A stretch of DNA of 64,000 nt from Aphelocoma coerulescens (lineage: Eukaryota > Chordata > Aves > Passeriformes > Corvidae). Both the position numbers and the translations under genes were made by a program. Shown here piece by piece: positions 14,201-25,700 of the stretch (its first letter is position 1; every line of letters begins with the position of its first letter). The notes beneath the pieces were generated by a model that worked only from the letters and a program-made list of their open reading frames with translations, was not told the DNA's origin and searched no databases. Location: positions 12,416,531-12,480,530 of the forward strand of contig NC_091019.1 in NCBI RefSeq assembly GCF_041296385.1, given 5' to 3'.

Positions 14201-17200
14201 TTCAAGGAAACTATAAAACTAACTGCTTTAAAGACAGAAAAAAATATTCTTACAAAAAAAAAAAAGGAGAAAAGTTAAAATCAAAGTTTATTAGGTTTAT
14301 TTTCTCCTGTTTTTTCTGGGAAGTAACTTTTCCTTCTCACTTCACGTGACAAATATTCTGCAGTACAGCACTATTTAGCAATATCTACCAGTCTTTCTGA
14401 TTTTTTTCTTTTTGGTTAGGCAAATTATAAAAGGAAAAGGCACTTTAGGGAAGTTTTCATCATAAAACTAACTTGAGATCAAGAATAATAGTAATTTCTG
14501 AGTTCTCTGGTAGTCTTATTCCGTTCACCCTTCAAAACCTACATCAATCCCAAATGGATTATAAAAACTTCAGTTTTCTGAGTAGTCCTGTATCAAGAAT
14601 ACATCCAATCTTTTAAAAAGACATGGATTCAATTAACTTATTTTTAGCTGACACAGAAAGGAATTAAGGCAAAAGGCTGCAACTTCATGAGCACCTAAGA
14701 ATTACTATAAAGTGCCTTCCTAAGAAGGTGATTTCAGAGACATGGTGCCAAAAGATGCTGCCTAGGAATCACCAAACATCCTTCCCGGAGCTACAGCAAC
14801 TGCCCATGGGAAGATGGATTTCCATCCCAGCCACACAGGGAGGAACTGTTAAGGATTTAGCAATGTGTTTGCTGCCCTTCCCAGGTGCCCCTAAACTGCT
14901 TTGTACCTCTGGAAAACAGAGCCCACCAACATCTGCAAGGAAAACCCTGCCAAAACAACCCCAAAAACTATAACCATCTGCCTCAGCTGCTTGGACTCAT
15001 GAACAAGCCTCTTGAAAGTCAGCAGAGAACGTCAACACCTTGGGCCCCAAGAAAAATGGCTTGTTAGTTCTCCCCTCTCAACTCCTGCCAAGGAGATCTC
15101 CTGCTCTCTAAGTAGCCTACTGCCACCATTCCTACTCAAGACCAACCTACTAAACTCCAGCACAGCTTCATCGTGGGGTCACAAGCTGTTCTCACATCAG
15201 CAGCTGACCCAGAAGTGCATCTGACACAGCAGACATTGAATAACAGCTTCTCAAATGGCAGCAGACTGAAAAGGTTACAAATTCTCAATGTGCTGCCTAA
15301 GAAATATCTTTTTGCAGCTGCAAAGGAGAAAGCGTGACCTGAACAGAGAAAAGAAAGATGAATCCTTGCAGGCATGGAAGGAGCTGGGTCCTCAAACAAT
15401 CCTGTACCTTACACATGAAGAACCTATTATCAGCCAGTTCCTGAATTGAATTAAACTATAAACCAGGAACTTAAGCATCAGCTAAAATAAATTTGAAATA
15501 ATACCGAACACAACAGAAACTATCAATCTTCTTTGGGGCAAAGACTGAAATGTCAGACTATTTTTTTAGTTGATGAATATTCTAGACTAACAAAGCCTGA
15601 AGATGCTGTTTTGATCTGTGTTCTTCTGTGGAATGGATTAAAAAAGAAATTACATTTCTCAACATCTGGTGAAAGATCAGGTTTCCAAGGAGATGAAGCC
15701 TGGGCCTTGGATAAGTAGCCTTACTGCATTTTTCCAACAAATTGAGGTAAAAAAGGCAGGTGCAATGTGCAGTTAATGGCAGTGAGTTACCTCAATATCC
15801 ACCCTATTCAATGTGCAGCTCAATTAAATAGACATCACAGGTTATCTGACAATGTTCAAAGTGATTAAACACAGGTAAAACCAAATGGATAATCACAACT
15901 GAGATTTCTTCCTCACACAAAAAAATCCTCAAAACTTAAACAGGCTTTCTGAATAACTCAATACACCAACTCCTAGAAAGAAAAGCCTGATTTTTTAAGT
16001 GCAAAATTTTTCTCCTTCAATGTCTTGAGTTCCAACTGTGTAACACCTGAGCATCAGTTGGGATTTGATCTGACTAAACCTGGAACGTATTTCCTACTGC
16101 AATGCAAGACCAGCACATACATATAGATATACACACACACCCCACAGGCAGAGCACACCTTTGCTTCATCCATTATCAATTTACCACCTAAATTCCATCT
16201 ACAGCCACTCTTAAAGAGACTGAAAGACCCAGACTAAAAGCTCTTTCACCAGGTTTGAAAATGCCATAAACCACCTCATTTGCATCTTCAAGCACCTCCA
16301 AAACATAAACTGTAATTTCTGTGGGTTGATCAAGCAGAACTTTCAATAACCAAATTTCAAAAGTTGGTAACTGAGTTCCAGTCAGCATCATCCAGTCAGC
16401 TACTGCATTTATCAAAATCAATTATTGCAGGCTGAAGCTCTCAAAATATGATGACAGCCAAAAATTAAAGTTTCAAAACATGTTTAATGTATCAAAGTAA
16501 ACAGAGAAAGCTTAAATATTGCATTCTGCAAACTTTGTGAGAACCAAAAGGCTACACAAGATTAACAATATGTATTTATTCTGGGCTTCTCTTTGCAGTC
16601 ATTTGTGCATGATATGCCTTTATACAGCTTTTGTTGAAGACAACTAACTCCAGAGAACTTCCTAACACTTGGGAATACAGGCAGCTGCTTTTTACTACTT
16701 TTCTGCCCTTTCTTAGAAAGAGAACTATGGACAAAAGTGATGATAAAGGTTAAAAATGAGAAGCATGCAGGTTACAGAACTGAAACAAAGTCACTACAGG
16801 ATGCAGCAAATTTACTTTGTTTTACTTAACAATAATGGATTCCTTCAGGATTCCTGTAGCTCCTGTCAAAGTGTAACAACACAGGCAATGGGCCCCATGC
16901 TGAAAACAGCCTAAAATACTGTATTTGAGCGTGATTCTGTACTCCTGTAAACAAATTAACCTGTGTACCTCCTGGTATTTCCAGCGTGCTTGATATCAAT
17001 TCCCTTGGAAAAACCTGCCTTCCTCACCTGCAGCTCACAGGCTGCAGCTCTCACAGGTCTCAGCTTTGCCATCAGTCTTGCACTGCATCAAAGAACTGTG
17101 TGCAACTTTAAGCTCCACCAAATAAATCCAATCAATGCTCTCTGTTCGTATTCCTGGTTTCCCAAAAGAATCCTTGAGAGCAGGTATTTAAAGGAAAAAA

Positions 17201-19162
17201 AACAAATCTCCCATGAAGTCCCCCTACAAACATCACCTTCCTAATACATCCCTAGCAAGGGTCCCCAAACACAGCAGGTCTCTTGGGAGCACGTGGTGAC
17301 AGTGACATGGCAGCAGGCCCTAATTCCAGCTCTGGCTCTGTGGAATCCCAGCTCCAGCCACCCAAGCTTCCTGACACCCAAACCAAACAGCTTTCCTCAC
17401 ATTCTCTGTGGTGCTTCTCTCTTGTCTACTCTCCCAAGGAACTTCTTTTACAGAGCTTGAGCCTACACAGGCCCACACACCACAGCTGGCATCCAAGCAG
17501 ACAATGCAAATGCACAGCATGGAAGAGAATATGGGATAAAACAGCATAAAACCCTAGTGAAATGCTGTGGCTGTAGAGTATTTTACATACTCAATTTCTA
17601 CAAGCAGGCATAAAAACCCAAGAATGGTCACGAGAAGCACAAACCCACAGAAGTCAGGAGGAGTAAAGCCTTTCCCTTAATAAGCAGCTGTGGTTTAGAG
17701 TAACCAGAGAGAGGTCTGTAGTTCCTGATGTTTCAAAGAGCTATTTACATTTGCATATTCCTGGAGGATACAAAACATACCTTCTGAAGAGGGCAGAGTT
17801 TAACCTCAGCCTTCTGCAAGACCATTTACAGAGACAGTTAGCCAGAATTAATACTTAATTGGAACAAACATCCTTTCTTTTCTCCCTTACAGACTTAGCT
17901 GCAGCCGGTGTATTATCAGTCATTCACATTTTAAAAGTCCTTTTGATAAAAGAAAAGATAAACAGGCAGGACAGGTACTTTTAATACGAGCATGTTAAAA
18001 AAAGAAATCTAGTATTTTGAATGTTGAAGTTCCAGAATTTAAAAAAAAAAATCTACTTAAGAGATTGAATTTTGAAAAGAGATTCGATTCAAAATTATTC
18101 AAGCAGACGATCACGCTCTGCAGCTGACCCTTTCTACCTCACATACTAAGGAAATACTTTAAAATTCCAGTAGGCATATTTGCTTCCAAGGCAAGAAAAC
18201 ACACCCACTTGTTCTTCACCGTTATTTTTCAAGTACGAAAATCTTCCCAAAACTGTTATAATCGAGGCATTGGAGTAACAGAAACCTCAGCAATTAAAAA
18301 TGCAAAGTGATTCCCTTGCCTCCCCAAGCGCAAAATCCTGATCTTGGGAAGCCACCTTCGTGCTCCCGGTGTGTTACGTTCACTGCTGAAGGGAAAGCTT
18401 CCTCTCCTTGCGACAGGAAAGGCGCACACAGGTGTCCGACAGGGCACCGGGAAAGCTGCTCGGGACGAGGGGGATCCCCACGGAAAAAGCCCCGGCGGGT
18501 GCCCGGGATGCTCCGGGCGGACGCGAGGAGCCCCCGGCCGTGGGGCTGGCACCTGCCCGCAGGTGGGACAGGCCGCCGTGCGACACAAACAGGGAATTCC
18601 CAAGTACCGCCATCCTTCTGGGCTTCCACACGGGGCCTCCCCGATCCTGGAGTGACCGGCGGAGATCCCGGGGACCCGCTCGGACAGGGCCGCTCCCGTG
18701 GCGGGGGAAGGGGCACCGACCCTCTGTGAGACCCACCCGAGCCTCCTCGTCCCTTGGGGAGACTCACACCGGGGAGGGGGCACAGCCCGGCACGCCCCCC
18801 CGGAGCCCCGGGGCCGCCCATGCCCTTCGCGGGACCCCGGCCCGGCTCTGCCCGCGGGGTCCGGCTCCGGGCCCGTCTGTCAGCCCCGTGCCCCACGGAG
18901 CTGCCCCACGGCCGGGCCAGCCCGCCCCGGGGCCGCTCCGTAACGGGGCCCCCGCCGCGGTGCCGGCTCCCGGAGCACACAGCCCGGCACCGCCGCCGGG
19001 GGGTCCCACCGCCGCCATCTCCCGGCCCGGGCCGCCCCGCCGCCCCCCGGCCTCTCCCGGGGCTCCCGCGGCCCCCGGGGGCGGCGGCTCCGCCGGGGCC
19101 GCGCTCCCTCCCCGGCCCCCCCCCCGCCCCTCGGCGCCCCCCGCCCGCCGCCCCTCGCGCTC

Positions 19163-19165
19163 ACC
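19163..19165 (-). other. Candidate 5' splice site of a minus-strand first exon
   Basis: On the minus strand the sequence reads GCCGCG|GTGAGCG, a good donor in the middle of the CpG island and downstream (minus sense) of the CCAAT cluster. It would fit a short, mostly non-coding first exon starting near 19.25-19.3 kb and splicing into the 1-18 kb region. This rests on one motif in GC-rich DNA, so it is tentative. Confidence 0.3.
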
Positions 19166-19274
19166 GCGGCTCCGCGCGCCCCTCGCCGCGCCGCGCCCGG
19201 CCGAAGGGAGGGCGGGCGGGGGTCGCGGCCCCCCGGCAGCGCCGCACGCCCGGCGCAGGCAGCCCCCGTCCCTG

Positions 19275-19327
19275 ACCTACTTTCCGCCTGGCTTGCCACC
19301 CGACGGCGCACCACTAACCTACTTTCC
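19275..19327. promoter_or_regulatory. Duplicated 11-mer ACCTACTTTCC in the CpG island
   Basis: ACCTACTTTCC occurs at 19,275-19,285 and again at 19,317-19,327, exactly 42 bp apart, which is about four helical turns. The second copy runs almost directly into a CCAAT box. Perfect repetition of an AT-containing word inside very GC-rich DNA suggests a paired protein-binding site. I cannot assign the factor. Confidence 0.5.
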
Positions 19328-19329
19328 AG

Positions 19330-19487
19330 CCAATGGCACCCTCCCCCGGCCCCGCACCGGACGCGCCCGCCCGCCAACGGGAGAGCGGCTCCGCGGCGGC
19401 CTCGCCCAATGGGCGGCCGGCGAGCGGGCAGCGCCCGCCCTCCCGAGCGCCGGCAAATCCCCGGGCGGCCCCGCGGCGTCGGCCAAT
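19330..19487. promoter_or_regulatory. Three CCAAT boxes at near-equal spacing
   Basis: CCAAT occurs at 19,330-19,334, 19,406-19,410 and 19,483-19,487, spaced 76 and 77 bp apart. CCAAT boxes are bound by NF-Y, usually 60-100 bp from a start site. An array in a CpG island supports promoter identity and is compatible with either direction. A GGAAG core directly follows the third box. Confidence 0.6.
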
Positions 19488-19723
19488 CGGAAGCGCGGCT
19501 GCGGGCCTCGGTCCCGCCCCCCGGTCAGGGGCGGGGCTGAGGGACGGCGGGGAGGTGCCGCGGGGACCCGGATGTGGTGATGGCGGCGGGGTCGGCGAGG
19601 GTTCGTGGCGAGTGTGCCCGGGGTGGCGGGGAGGGCTTTGCCTCGCCCACGCTTCTTCCCGAGCGGTGCCGCCCGCGGCTCCCGCCCGCTCCCCGCCCCG
19701 CCTCTGGGGCTCGCCCGTGCCGC

Positions 19724-19764
19724 TGCGTCACTGCCCTGTGACGTCAGCCGCGGCCGTGACGTCA
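19724..19764. promoter_or_regulatory. CRE cluster (two perfect TGACGTCA sites plus TGCGTCA)
   Basis: Perfect palindromic CRE octamers lie at 19,739-19,746 and 19,757-19,764, with a TGCGTCA variant at 19,724-19,730. TGACGTCA is the consensus for CREB/ATF dimers. Two full sites 18 bp apart, just upstream of an ATGGCGGCG start codon at 19,785, suggest a cAMP- or stress-responsive promoter. Binding itself is inferred. Confidence 0.7.
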
Positions 19765-22700
19765 CGCGCCGAGGTGCGAAGGTCATGGCGGCGCTGCCCC
19801 AGCGTGGCCGCTGTGCCTGGGCCTTCTCTCCTTCCTTCCCCCGGCGGCGAGGCCTCGGCCTGGCCCTGGAAACCCCCCCCTGTGCCTCACGGAACCGGTG
19901 TCGTGGTGTGACGACCCATCCACCTTTAGGGTCACCTTCTGTGGGCCTCAGCGCATGGGCGCTTTGCCCTCGACCCACCCTGCCAGAGGGTCGCCATCGT
20001 GTCCTTCAGCGCACCGCCGCCTCGGCTGCATCCATCCGCAGGTTCCCGGTGCTCTGGAGCCCCGTGGCAGCCCCACGTCACCCCGCCAGGTGTGTGCGTG
20101 GGTCACAGTAGCCTGTCACGGAGTCTGTGTTGTGTCACACACCGCATCTCTGAGCCCTCGGCCTCCAGCTTGTCTCGGAGGGACGTGTGCGATGCTGGCT
20201 TAGCGTCTCTGTCGCTGATGCTCCATCGCCTCCCAGCGCGGTCACACGATGCCGGAGCTGCTCACGGCAGCAGTTGTGTTCAGCATCTGCAAAAGGCCAG
20301 CGATGGAATGTGGTAAAGCCGTCTACTGCACCATTTTCTAGTCTAAATTTAGACAATCCACACAGCAGTGTAAAGGGGATGTGTTGCAAGAACATAATCA
20401 CAGCGTAGCTCCTTTCAAATGCAAACATTTGCTAATCGTGATTGCGTGATAGCTGCATCAGATTATCATTGCCACATCCTAATTGTCTTAACATTTCCTG
20501 TCCCGTGATGCCACATGCCAGAGGTTTGGTTTACGTTTCCTAGTGTAACATCACCAGGGAAATGTGGATTGCAGCTGGATTGCGTCACGGCGTGGTTGTG
20601 GTTATCCCAATCCACTATTGCAGGACGTGGGCTCAGCCCGGGACAGCATTAACAGCTCGTTTCCACCTAATTGAATGGGGACTAAACACAGGCAACAAGT
20701 GGCCCCTGCTGGATACAAACTCTGCTCACATCAGGATATTCCTAGTCGGGAGAAAGCCTCCAGCAGAACAAGTTAAATGAAGTACCCTGCATTAGCAGAA
20801 TGGAAATGTATACCATGAAGGAAGAGGAGAAAATGCGTCCTTTTATTTCCAGCAAAATGGTGCTGCTTTGATTTGCTTTAGTGCACAGAAGTTCTGGAGG
20901 TGGAGAAGTCTCCTTGACTACTTCTTTCAACGAAGTCTTTGTAGTTTTGCTCATTGTTTCTACCCATCTGTAGAAATAATCTTCCTTATGGACTCAATCA
21001 CATCCTGTCTGTTTTAATGAGCGCAGTGCCTGTTGTAGGGAATGATGCCAAGAGTAATGATCTTTAGCTATTTCTGTAGGAGAGCAGCTTAGCAGGCCGT
21101 ATGTCAGATTTCCCAGTGAACGATTGTTTTGAATTGTTTTTATACCATAGTTTCTATTCATGAGATATTAAAGAAAATAACAGCATCTGGTTAATCAAAT
21201 TCCAGATTTCACCATATGATGATATATATCAGTCCTATTCTGTGACTTCCCTTGAAATAGATTGTCAGGTCAGTGCAGGGAATTTCTATCTGTAGGTGAG
21301 TCAGAGATCTTACACCTTAAAATTTTAAAGGTGAAGAGCTAAGAAATGACAATTTTAAATTTGACAAGGCCTGAGTTCAGCTCCTGACGCCCAAAAAGTT
21401 TACACCACCCTTCTGCTACGCACTTCTACAGACAGAAGGCAAACAGGAGAGGTGAGGCTTGACCAGAGGTAGATCATTTTCTCCTTGCAGGGTACTTGAG
21501 GGAGCCCTTGAAGCAGAGCACCCCACAAATCATGGGAACTGCTGGGCAGAGCAGCTCAGTTGTGTGCTTGGCTCAGGGCACTGTGCACTGGTGTGTCTGA
21601 TAAAAAGTAAAAGCATTTCCTCATCCAGACAACTCCCACCTGATTAATTTTCAGAATTTAAGCTTTTTCTTTATAAGAATGTAGTAAACTAGATCTTAAG
21701 CAGAATTTTTTTGCCTCCTCAGCTATGTTAATATGTTAATGGTTACACCATGTTTAAACACTGAAATTTAGACTCATTCTTGGCTTAGAGTTACAATTTA
21801 AAAACAGGAAGAGGGTGTGCTATGTGGCATTTGTACTGAAAATTGTGTTTTATTAATAGAATATTGGAACAAGTAGCCCATGTTCCAGCTGATTTTCTTT
21901 TCTGTATTCACATTTGAATGCTACAGTAAAAACTTCCCTGGTCTTAGAGTTTGGACTTTGTGTCAAGAAGGGTGGCCAATATGACCTCCATTAAATGCAG
22001 CCTCCCTAAGGTGTGATAAGGCCATGGCAGTGGTTTCACTTTAGAATCTGCAAGTTTTTAAATCTAGACAACTCTTTCCATGCAGAAGAAAGGAATCTCG
22101 TTTCTCAACTGATAACCCAAAAACTGATAGTGGGTTTTTTTTGTTTGGTTTTTTTGGGCAGGGGTTGCCTTCAAGCAGACTTGAGACATCTCTGGAACAC
22201 CCACAGATGTTCAGAAGTAACCAGCCAAATTAGTCCTTTGATTTTTTAGTTGTGTTTTCTCTGAAACATGATTCATGACCCCAGATAGAGATACAGAGGA
22301 CCCAGATTTCTTGAGTCTTTGGAGGGTGAATTTTTATGCAATAGTTTGGAGATAGAATTTTATGCATTTATTTTTTAATGTCTTCCAAAATATGCCCAAG
22401 ATGTGATATCTGTTTTAGCACCTAGCTGTGGATCCAACTGCTTTAGAGCATTTTAAACAGCTGCTGTTTGTTTATAGGTTTTCAGCCATGCAATATTAAT
22501 TAACATCTTACCCTTTTATGCAATCTCTTCCTCCATTTGTCTGTAGACATACAAGCTATGATCTAACCTACAGCAGGAGAAGTCAAAGCTCACAGAAAAT
22601 TATCGAGATTTAATAATTTGACTGTCTGGGTTTCTTGTTCTGTCTATACACTAAAAGCTCCAGAGATTACTGAGCCATATTTCTGACCCTGTTACACAGA

Positions 22701-25700
22701 GTTGGTGCCTTGGTTCAACCCAGTTATGAGGGCAGAAGAAACAGCAGCCTATGGCTTAGATTCTGATAGATTTTTTCTGATGGAAAAAATCTCACAGTGG
22801 TGACCTGTTTACTGTAGTCTGTCACAACTCATGTGTGGCTGGCTCAGACCTCTTCAAAATGAAGGTTTTATCATAATAAGCTATTGCAGACTCATTCTTT
22901 TCCCAGTTCGTCAAATTCTTGAGTTATTACAACACCTAAGCCAGGGAAATATTAGGTTTTTCTGGTTTTGGTTGTATAAACACTTACTGCTTTAAAGGCT
23001 GCACCTCCTACCACGATGTTTCCAGATTTGAGCATCAAAACCCATAAATATAAAGCAAGAAATGTTGACTTTTTCATGTGCCTTCTTCTTTCTGAGCTTT
23101 TTTAAACCCATTCTTCTTCCTCCCAGCCTTTATCATAATTTCAAGGGCTAAAAGCTTGTTTCAGGCAAAAATAGAAGATTCTTATACAATCCATTGATTT
23201 CAACACTGTGGTCTCTGAGAACACCAATTGATTTTTTTTTTTTTTTGAGACTCAATAGGAACTCCCAAGAGTTGGCAATCCACTGTCTGGCAGCTTAATA
23301 GGAACAGGAAGAAGAATCTGAGGAGGAAAATCAGGCTAAAGCCAGGGAATTAAGGAATTCTAAATACTTTTTTGCAATATATTTTCAATCTTTACAGAAG
23401 GTTTAGGACAAAGAATTTCTATCTTTTATTTGAATTTGACCTTAATGAAGGTTAAAGCACATCAGAGCTTTTACTTCATTAAAATATGTGGAATTGAGCT
23501 TGTATTTCAGAGACTGGAAGTCTGAACTTGGAGGAGACATGGTATACTATAAATATGTTAAGAAAATTTTAGTGAGTAAAATATTTTAAGCTGAAAATTC
23601 TAAAAGGCTACAGCCTTGTCAAATAACAGCATTTCTTTTTTTCTTTTTTCCTAGGATTTTATTAAAATGTTTCCTAGAGTTTTATTTATCCTTTTTTTTA
23701 TAAGAAATCAGTATTCATTCTTGGAGTAATTTTGAGTCAACACTTTATTTAGTACTTACTTTTTTTTACACATCATGTGTAAACCTAGAGTTAGCTAGTG
23801 TGAGATTCTTGCCTCCCTCCACAAAAAATAATAAAGACTTCTAGAAGCTGTTTTGTTAGAAGAGAATTGGGCCAAAGACACTCTTGAAATTGCTGACAGT
23901 ATTTCTTCAAGATTTACTGAGGACACTAAGATTCAGGGTGGAGTTTTGCTGCCTTTTCTTGGTAGAGGTCTTACAATTTTCTATATCCCATTAAGCACCA
24001 AAACTTCTCCTTTTGGGACTGAAATGAACAGAGAATGAATTTCAACCAGCCTTGATTTGCTTGTTCAAAAGGGTAAATGAGAAGCAGAAACAGTTGAACA
24101 GAAAAGTATAGCTGGAATTGTAAATGTCATTTAAATAGTGGGTTTTTTTAACTAATGAACAGCCACAGACTGCATTAATTAAATAAGTGTAATATCCTCC
24201 CTTTTGCAGTTTGGAAAAACAGGCCTGGAGATTAATGAGTTGGTCAGGATTACACCCACATATTAAGTCAGATGCAAAGCCACAGTAAGAACTGGAGCAA
24301 CTCATGGCAGCCCTTCTAAAGAGTTTGGGGAGTCACTCAGCACCTGCAGTTGGTTTTTCATATCAATTACACAAAATATTTTACTTGCTTTCCAAATACA
24401 AGGAAATCAGGATTCTTCAGACACATAATTTGAAAAGAAGTTTTGCAATCTATAAAAGTTGGGGGCTTGATTCTCTTTTTAGTTAGTGCTGATAACTCTA
24501 GTAGGAGTTTAACAATCCATGGTGGGAGGAAGGATTTCCAGTTTGACAGGCTTTAACAGGACAGTGGGGCAGAGACTCTATTTTTTTTGGTGTTTCATCT
24601 TGTAAATATACTAGACCTTATTCTGGAGTTTTGACTTAATTCTTACACAGTCAAAATTCAGCATTGGTTTCATACTTGTTCCATTAGGCCTCTGGAGTGA
24701 GGCCTGCAAGCTCTCAGGGTTAAACACATGACATAGGTTGTTCTTCCCCTCAACATTACATCTTTCTGGGCAGGGTTTTAAGATTAAGATGCTTTCAAAG
24801 CTGTGAGTGGCTGCAGACAGGAAAAAGGGAAAGAGCAATGCATCCTTCATGTTGTATGCTAAGCTACAACATCTCCGTTGTCTATTAATTAAGCAGTCTA
24901 TTAATACTGCTTTGGTACATACTAATGTTAGACAAAAAAACAGTTTTGTTGCTAGAGAAAAAGCTGCTATTTAAAAACCAGAGCAAAAGCAGACTAATTC
25001 TGAGGCTTATGAGTATATCAACCAGTAGGTGTGCCTGGAGTGTTGTAAATGGGAAAGGTGGGAGGACTCCGTCATGTTATTAGTACATCTAGAAAGACAG
25101 GAAGTACTTAGGGAAGGTTTCCCTCTTGTTCTGAGTTCCAGGAAAGTTATTCAGCCAAACACATGAATCACAAAGCAGACTAGAAGGGAGTTTCTGTGTG
25201 GCATGAAAATAACAATCTTAGAGCCTGGGAAGTGAAACTGTTTGATGCTTTTGTTCTGCTGCAGATTTCTCATGGAAAATAGCAACCCCACAGATATCTG
25301 ACAATGAAATGTCTTAGTGCATGAAATGTGAAGTTTATATAAGAGAGAGTGTCTTACTCATCAGCTGCTCTATTTTAAGCCCTGCTCAGCATGAGGACTT
25401 TCATTTTGTGATCTATTTGGACAGCAGCTGGTACATTAGAGTTTTACGTTAGCTGACATCTTTACAATCTAAAGGATACTTAACATAATCCTGAAAAACC
25501 TATTCTCATATTTGTGCTCAGTCACTCATATGCCATCTCAGTGTCTTGTCATTCCCCTTGTAGATTTTCTGTCTAGTTCATGTTAAAAAATGGTCAATGT
25601 ATCAACAGCATTAAAGTGATGGTTTGTGGTGATGTGATCAAAAAATGTATATACAGCATATGTCATAAAATGGATGTGCCGTTTCAGTGACTGCAAAAGG

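Larger units (their letters stand above)
1..18250. other. AT-rich region without a recognisable protein gene
   Basis: No open segment here resembles a protein family I know. Open reading frames are short (about 125 codons at most) and have the composition of chance frames. Apart from a CR1 fragment, a T-rich tract and a short duplication (listed separately) I see ordinary single-copy DNA. Several minus-strand segments combine good splice signals with an open frame and might be exons of a gene starting in the CpG island at 18.3-20.1 kb. They are discussed in the findings because each is weak on its own. A minus-strand AATAAA lies at 774-779. Confidence 0.6.
18300..20110. promoter_or_regulatory. 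CpG island, probable promoter (possibly bidirectional)
   Basis: Composition switches abruptly from AT-rich to extremely GC- and CpG-rich at about 18.3 kb and returns to background after about 20.1 kb. Inside are GC boxes (for example 19,513-19,520 and 19,529-19,538), three CCAAT boxes, CRE sites and a duplicated 11-mer. Two ATGGCGGCG starts in good context (19,580 and 19,785, plus strand) and one on the minus strand (ATG at 19,016-19,018) could begin first exons. None leads into a protein I recognise. The long frames in every phase are a by-product of GC richness. Direction is not settled: a minus-strand splice-donor match lies at 19,163, and no equally good plus-strand donor is obvious. CpG islands of this size normally mark housekeeping or developmental promoters. 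The gene is unidentified. Confidence 0.85.

Noticed and set aside
16188..16421. 77-codon minus-strand ORF with protein-like texture
   Set aside because: I considered it as an exon or old viral fragment, but it matches no family I know and lacks clear splice sites at both ends.
18408..19580. 390-codon plus-strand ORF in the CpG island
   Set aside because: Almost entirely Pro/Ala/Gly/Arg, overlapped by open frames in all other phases and on the opposite strand. Stop codons are rare because of GC content; no domain.
19319..19978. 219-codon minus-strand ORF in the CpG island
   Set aside because: Same compositional effect. It runs through CRE and CCAAT sites and has no recognisable domain.
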